From assembly GCA_964242945.1 (NCBI GenBank), contig CAXTCF010000137.1:1-10163 (forward strand): a stretch of DNA of 10,163 nt, read 5' to 3'. This DNA comes from Mesorhizobium_B sp964242945. GTDB taxonomy: Bacteria > Pseudomonadota > Alphaproteobacteria > Rhizobiales > Rhizobiaceae. Each line of letters opens with the position of its first letter. The stretch's first letter is position 1. Positions 6,382 to 10,163 of this stretch are shown piece after piece. A program made the translations under genes and the position numbers. The notes below the pieces were generated by a model, which had not been told where the DNA came from, searched no databases, and saw nothing but the letters and a program-made list of their open reading frames with translations.

Positions 6382-7340
6382 TGACACAGCCCTCGCGCCC
6401 ATCGCTTTATCTCACGGTCCAGCGCGGCCGGAACCGCGGCCTTGGCGGCCTCTACCTGCTCGTGGCGGCCCTTGGCGCCGTTTACGTCTGGCTTTTCCCC
6501 GGTGTCGTTAGCCTGCCCGGCTTTTCGAAGTTCACGCAGAACTGGTTTCCGCTCGCCCTCGTCACCATGGCCCAGGCGCTCCTGATGCTGAACGGCGGCA
6601 TATCGCTTGCAATCGGCCCCCTCGTCAGCCTCGGCGCGGTGATCGGGGCGACCTCCATGGGCGGTCCGTTCGGCACGCCCGGCGCGATCGTCCTCGTCGC
6701 CTTGGCCGGGCTCGGCATCGGCGCGGCCTTTGGCGCGATCGTCGCGCTCTTCCGGCTTCCGGCGATCATCGTGACGCTTGCCGGCTCCTTTATCGTCGGC
6801 GGCATAGCGCTCCTCGTTCTGCCGCGCCCCGGCGGCTTCGTTCCCGTCTGGTTCTCGGACGCGCTGGCCGGGCAGCACCCAACCGCCTTCCTGCTTCTCG
6901 TCCTCATCGTCGCTAGCTGGAAGCTGTTTCTGGCCACGCCGATGGGCCTCGGCCTCTACGCAGCCGGCGACAATCCGCTCGGCGCCTTCCGCTCCGGCGT
7001 GCCGGTCGAGCGCGTGCGCGTCGTCGCCTTCGCCCTGTCGGGCCTGCTAACCACCATGGCCGGGCTCTTCGTCGCGGCGCAGACCGGCTCGGGCGATCCG
7101 GTGATCGGCACGCCCATGACGCTGAATTCCATCGCGGGGGCGGTGCTGGGCGGCGTCGGCTTTCTCGGCGGCCGGGGCACGATGCGCGGTGCGCTGGTCG
7201 GCAGCCTGCTCCTCACGGTGATGATCAACGTAATGTTCTTCCTCGGCTTCCCGCCCGTCGCGCAATATGTCGCGCAGGGCATCATCATCGTCGGCGCCGT
7301 GGCCGTTCCCGAGTTTCTTGCCCGGAGGCGCGCCGCATGA
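6381..7340 (+). CDS. Sugar ABC transporter permease 1 (RbsC-like, BPD_transp_2)
   Basis: This is one of two inner-membrane subunits forming the translocation path. The 319-residue protein has a short basic N-terminal tail and about eight to ten hydrophobic segments, including roughly 22-42, 56-72, 79-95, 101-122, 126-148, 168-186, 213-233, 250-264, 269-288 and 295-312. The ATPase-contact loop is around 188-212 (LGLYAAGDNPLGAFRSG), and the conserved GGRGT block is at 263-267. The family's GGIDLSVG element is altered to NGGISLAIG (71-79), losing the aspartate that the second permease keeps. The gene starts one base inside the ATPase stop codon (TGATG) and ends in a four-base ATGA overlap with permease 2. 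This points to translational coupling and a heterodimeric channel. Confidence 0.9.
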   Translation: MTQPSRPSLYLTVQRGRNRGLGGLYLLVAALGAVYVWLFPGVVSLPGFSKFTQNWFPLALVTMAQALLMLNGGISLAIGPLVSLGAVIGATSMGGPFGTPGAIVLVALAGLGIGAAFGAIVALFRLPAIIVTLAGSFIVGGIALLVLPRPGGFVPVWFSDALAGQHPTAFLLLVLIVASWKLFLATPMGLGLYAAGDNPLGAFRSGVPVERVRVVAFALSGLLTTMAGLFVAAQTGSGDPVIGTPMTLNSIAGAVLGGVGFLGGRGTMRGALVGSLLLTVMINVMFFLGFPPVAQYVAQGIIIVGAVAVPEFLARRRAA

Positions 7341-8284
7341 GCCGGGCCATCCTGTCGCGCGCCGCCGGCCGCCCCTGGCTCCTCACGCTTGCCCTCGTGG
7401 TCCTCGTCTGGATCGTCGCCGCCCTGACGCTGCGCGGCTTCGGCAATTGGGGCCACCTGCGTTACCTCCTCGAGCTCAGCGCCGTGATCGGCATCGCGGC
7501 GGCCGGGCAGACGCTGGTGGTGATCGCCGGCGGCATCGACCTGTCCGTCGGCGCGGTGATCACCGTTTCGGCGATCCTCCTGCCGCTGCTTTCGCCCGCC
7601 GCCGATCCGACCGGCCTCGTCGGCCTAGTGGCGACGCTGACCGTCGCGACGGGCATCGGCTTCCTCAACGGCGCGGGCGCTGCCTATCTGCGCGTGCCGC
7701 CGATCATCATGACGCTCGCCATGGCGACCTTTCTCCAGGGCCTCCTCATCATCGTGGCGGGCGGCAGCGCCGTATCTGTCGGCAATCCTGCGGTGATCTG
7801 GCTCGGTTCCGCCCGGCCGTTCGGCCTGCCGGCCAGCGTGATCCTCTGGGTTCTCGTGTCGGTCGCCGTGCTTCTCGTTCTCCATCGCACACCCTTCGGT
7901 GCGCGGCTGACGGCGATCGGCGCCAACCCCGTCGCCTCCCGCCTGTCGGGCCTCGGCGTCGAGCGGGCGAGCCTGCGCCTTTACGCCGCCTCCGGCTTCT
8001 TCTCCGGGCTCGCCGGCGTGCTCCTGCTCGGCATGAACCGGCAGGGCTATGCAGGAATCGGCGAGCCCTACCTCCTCACCTCGATCGCGGCGGTGGTGCT
8101 CGGCGGCACCTCCATCCTCGGCGGGCGGGGCACCTATGCCGGCACAATCCCGGGCGCCGTCCTGCTCGTCACGACGACGGCGCTCATCACCGTCGTCAAC
8201 GCCTCGCCGGGCTGGCGCGCCATCATGTTCGGCTCGCTGATCCTGGCGCTGCTGCTCGTTTCGGGCCGGGAAGCCCGCCAGTGA
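7337..8284 (+). CDS. Sugar ABC transporter permease 2 (RbsC-like, BPD_transp_2)
   Basis: This is the second inner-membrane subunit of the importer. The 315-residue protein has the standard family landmarks: AAGQTLVVIAGGIDLSVGAV (55-74), the cytoplasmic coupling loop FGARLTAIGANPVASRLSG (187-205), and VVLGGTSILGGRGT (253-266). Hydrophobic segments occur at about 13-32, 46-64, 71-86, 94-112, 122-141, 166-183, 214-232, 246-262, 268-288 and 293-309. It keeps the GGIDLSVG element that permease 1 lacks, so it is the more canonical of the two. GGAGG lies eight bases before the ATG, inside the end of permease 1. The start overlaps the permease 1 stop by four bases (ATGA), and its own stop overlaps the GTG start of the hydrolase gene (GTGA). 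Confidence 0.9.
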   Translation: MSRAILSRAAGRPWLLTLALVVLVWIVAALTLRGFGNWGHLRYLLELSAVIGIAAAGQTLVVIAGGIDLSVGAVITVSAILLPLLSPAADPTGLVGLVATLTVATGIGFLNGAGAAYLRVPPIIMTLAMATFLQGLLIIVAGGSAVSVGNPAVIWLGSARPFGLPASVILWVLVSVAVLLVLHRTPFGARLTAIGANPVASRLSGLGVERASLRLYAASGFFSGLAGVLLLGMNRQGYAGIGEPYLLTSIAAVVLGGTSILGGRGTYAGTIPGAVLLVTTTALITVVNASPGWRAIMFGSLILALLLVSGREARQ

Positions 8285-9234
8285 CGCGCTATATTGGTCC
8301 GGTAATCGACCCGCACCATCACCTCTGGGACATTTCGCTCAAGCGGCACCCCTGGCTTGCCGCGCGGGAAGTTGCGAGCGGGGACGAGATGGTCTTCGGC
8401 TCGGTCGAGCCGATCCGCCGCGACTACCTTCCCGCCGACTACCGCCGCGACGCGGCCCGCCAGAGCATCGTCGCCACCGTCCATGTCGAGGCCGGCTGGC
8501 GCGACGACGATCCGCTCGGCGAAACGCTCTGGCTGGAAGGGCTTGGGCAGCCCGACGGCATCGCGCATCGCCGCGTCGCCCGCGTGCCGCTGGCCCATCC
8601 CGACGCCGCCACACGGCTGGAAGCGGAAGCCGCACGGCCGGGCCTCGTCGGCATCCGCGACATCGTCAGCTGGGACGCGAACCCTTCCACGGCGTTTGCG
8701 CCGCGCCCTGGCCTCATGAGCGAGCCCGGCTGGCGCGCGGGGCTTGCCGGCGCAACCTGCCTCGGCCTTCACTTCGACCTGATGCTCTATCCCCCACAGA
8801 TGGACGAAGCGCTGCGCCTCGTCGCGGACTTTCCCGACACGCTCTTCGTACTCAACCATTGCGGCAGCCCGGCTGACCGCAGTCCCGACGGCATGCGCCT
8901 TTGGGAAGCCGGGCTCAAATCGCTCGCCCGCGCACCCAACGTCCGCATCAAGATCTCTGACCCGGTCGCCTACGACCCGCACTGGACGCCGGATAGCCTC
9001 GCCCGGGTCATCGACGCCTGCATCAGTGCCTTCGGGCCCGCCCGCGCGATGTTCGCCAGCGACTTCCCTGTCACCGGCCTCCACGCATCCTTCGACGCGA
9101 TCTACGGCGTCTTCCGCGACGTGGCGGCCCGCTACTCCTTGGGTGAGCAGGCCGCGCTCTTCTTCGATACCGCCAACGATACTTACCGGATGGGGCTCGA
9201 ACGCCCCGCTGTGCCGGACGGGGAGGCAGCATGA
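8281..9234 (+). CDS. Amidohydrolase_2 / COG3618 metal-dependent hydrolase, probable sugar-acid lactonase
   Basis: This is a cytoplasmic TIM-barrel hydrolase of the group containing L-fuconolactonase, L-rhamnonolactonase and 2-pyrone-4,6-dicarboxylate lactonase. The 317 residues show the family pattern: DPHHHLWD (10-17) at the first strand with metal-binding histidines, GIRDIVSW (124-131), H193 in LNHCGSP, KISDPVAY (224-231), and the active-site aspartate D261 in MFASDFPV (257-264). The C-terminal FFDTANDTYRM matches the usual final N-A-x-x-Y-R motif, with D in place of the usual alanine region. The same frame is open far upstream through the permease 2 region, but that is read-through. GTG at 8281 forms a GTGA overlap with permease 2 and places DPHHH where family members have it. 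In this operon a lactonase that opens an amino sugar lactone is the simplest role (inference). An amide hydrolase cannot be excluded. Confidence 0.85.
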   Translation: MTRYIGPVIDPHHHLWDISLKRHPWLAAREVASGDEMVFGSVEPIRRDYLPADYRRDAARQSIVATVHVEAGWRDDDPLGETLWLEGLGQPDGIAHRRVARVPLAHPDAATRLEAEAARPGLVGIRDIVSWDANPSTAFAPRPGLMSEPGWRAGLAGATCLGLHFDLMLYPPQMDEALRLVADFPDTLFVLNHCGSPADRSPDGMRLWEAGLKSLARAPNVRIKISDPVAYDPHWTPDSLARVIDACISAFGPARAMFASDFPVTGLHASFDAIYGVFRDVAARYSLGEQAALFFDTANDTYRMGLERPAVPDGEAA

Positions 9235-10163
9235 GCCAGTTGATGCCGGAAGCCAACGATCTCCTGATAGACGACAGGATTCGCGGCTTTCCGCCCGGCC
9301 ACGCGCCGCTGCCGCTTCCTCAAATCGGCGGGCGCGGCTGGCGGCCGTCAGACGGTGCCATGGCGCTGCCGCTCCTTTCCCTCGACGGGCCGAGCTTCTC
9401 GTCTAACGTTTCGCTGATGATGGGCGCGGTGTGCGAGGCGGGAGTTGCCATCGCCCCCCATGCCAAGACGCCGATGTCTCCCGAGATCGCCCGCCGCCTA
9501 GTCGAGGCCGGCGCCTGGGGTACCACGGTCGCCGACATCCGGCAGGCATCCGTTATGCTGAAGGCCGGGCTGACCCGGCTGATCCTCGCCAACGAGATAG
9601 GCGGCGCGGCTGCGGCGCGGCGTCTTGCCGCCCTGCTTGCGGGGCACGCCGAGGCCGAGATTCACGTCTTCGTAGACTCCCAGGCGACCGTTGCCCATCT
9701 GGCGGAGGCCTGGCGCGGGCGCACCGACCTGCCGGCTGTCGGCCTCTTGGTCGAGCTTGGTCTCGGCCGGGCGGGGCTGCGCAGTGCCGAGGCGGCCGAG
9801 GAAGTGGCGCGCGCGGCGCTGGCGGCGGAAACGCCGAAGCTGCGCTTGTCGGGCACCGCGGCTTACGAGGGCGCCGCGGCGACGGCCGACCCAGTGGAAA
9901 CCCACACGCGCATCGACGCTGTCCTGCGCGAAGCGGCGCAGTTCCACCGCCGCCTGCGCGCGATGGTCGGGCCGGACCGTCCGCTTCTGCTGACGGCCGG
10001 CGGCTCCGTCTTCTTCGATCTCGTGCTGGCCGGGCTGAAACCGGTGGTCGCCGAATGCACGCCCTCGCAGCTGATTCTGCGCAGCGGCGCCATCTTCTTC
10101 CACGACCACGGCATCTACCGGCGCGGCATGGAAGCGCTGGATGCGCGCGGCGGCCTCGTCGTC
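9231..10163 (+). CDS. Fold-III PLP enzyme, D-serine dehydratase / D-threonine aldolase-like (partial, runs off the window)
   Basis: Family members act on D-configured 3-hydroxy amino acids, as dehydratase/deaminases or aldolases, with PLP and often a metal. The first 311 residues are present; relatives are typically around 400, so roughly the last quarter is missing. PHAKT (76-80) carries the PLP lysine K79, followed by GAWGTTVADIRQA (94-106). ELGLGRAGLRS (175-185) is the Arg-containing strand, LSGTAAYEG (206-214) follows, and TAGGSVFFD (255-263) is the phosphate-binding turn. LRSGAIFFHDHGIY (283-296) is typical of amino-acid deaminase members. The C-terminal metal-ligand pair known in chicken D-serine dehydratase would lie beyond the window. 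GGGAGG lies four bases before the ATG, and the start overlaps the hydrolase stop by four bases (ATGA). Together with RidA and the KDG kinase it may be a D-glucosaminate dehydratase producing KDG and ammonia (inference). D-serine or D-threonine deaminase is the main alternative. Confidence 0.85.
   Translation, partial: MSQLMPEANDLLIDDRIRGFPPGHAPLPLPQIGGRGWRPSDGAMALPLLSLDGPSFSSNVSLMMGAVCEAGVAIAPHAKTPMSPEIARRLVEAGAWGTTVADIRQASVMLKAGLTRLILANEIGGAAAARRLAALLAGHAEAEIHVFVDSQATVAHLAEAWRGRTDLPAVGLLVELGLGRAGLRSAEAAEEVARAALAAETPKLRLSGTAAYEGAAATADPVETHTRIDAVLREAAQFHRRLRAMVGPDRPLLLTAGGSVFFDLVLAGLKPVVAECTPSQLILRSGAIFFHDHGIYRRGMEALDARGGLVV

Noticed and set aside
5467..6402. 311-codon minus-strand open frame within the ATPase gene
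   Set aside because: It is antisense to a well-defined ATPase with all its motifs and has no features of its own.
7267..8280. Upstream extension of the hydrolase frame, giving an apparent 655-residue protein
   Set aside because: The extension is the out-of-frame reading of permeases 1 and 2 and is Arg/Pro-rich. Homology to COG3618 begins exactly after GTG 8281.

Overview
The window comes from a high-GC bacterium, most likely an alphaproteobacterium of the Hyphomicrobiales (Rhizobiales) type. This rests on codon usage, on a CUT2-type sugar ABC transporter with two different permeases, and on tightly overlapping genes; no taxonomic marker is present. It holds one carbohydrate catabolic locus made of two divergent transcription units.

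The leftward unit (minus strand) runs from about 3532 down to 14. In order of transcription it encodes a RidA-family enamine/imine deaminase, an M14-type (AstE/AspA-like) zinc deacylase, a LacI-family repressor and a 2-keto-3-deoxygluconate (KDG) kinase. The rightward unit runs from 3765 past the window end. It encodes a periplasmic sugar-binding protein, a double ATPase, two permeases, an amidohydrolase_2/COG3618 lactonase-like hydrolase, and a fold-III PLP protein of the D-serine dehydratase / D-threonine aldolase type that is cut by the window edge. From the ATPase onward the rightward genes overlap by 1 to 4 bases, so they are almost certainly one operon. Between the two units (3533-3764) is a perfect 13-bp inverted repeat containing two LacI-type AACGTT cores and a TTGACA hexamer on each strand. 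It is the probable operator of the repressor encoded in the locus.

The enzymes fit one chemical story (inference). An imported N-acylated 2-amino sugar acid or its lactone, for example N-acetyl-D-glucosaminate, would be opened by the lactonase-like hydrolase and deacylated by the M14 enzyme to a free D-2-amino-3-hydroxy acid such as D-glucosaminate. The PLP enzyme would dehydrate and deaminate this to KDG, with RidA hydrolysing the released enamine/imine, and the kinase would send KDG to KDPG and the Entner-Doudoroff route. This would be a non-phosphorylative aminosugar-acid pathway, unlike the phosphotransferase-coupled D-glucosaminate (dga) pathway of Salmonella. The sugar dehydrogenase that would make the lactone is not in the window.

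The KDG kinase gene has visibly lower GC (about 57% in hand-counted sample lines) than the rest (roughly 60-73%), so it may have a separate history. No RNA genes, insertion sequences or CRISPR arrays were seen, and no gene-free stretch exceeds 300 bases.
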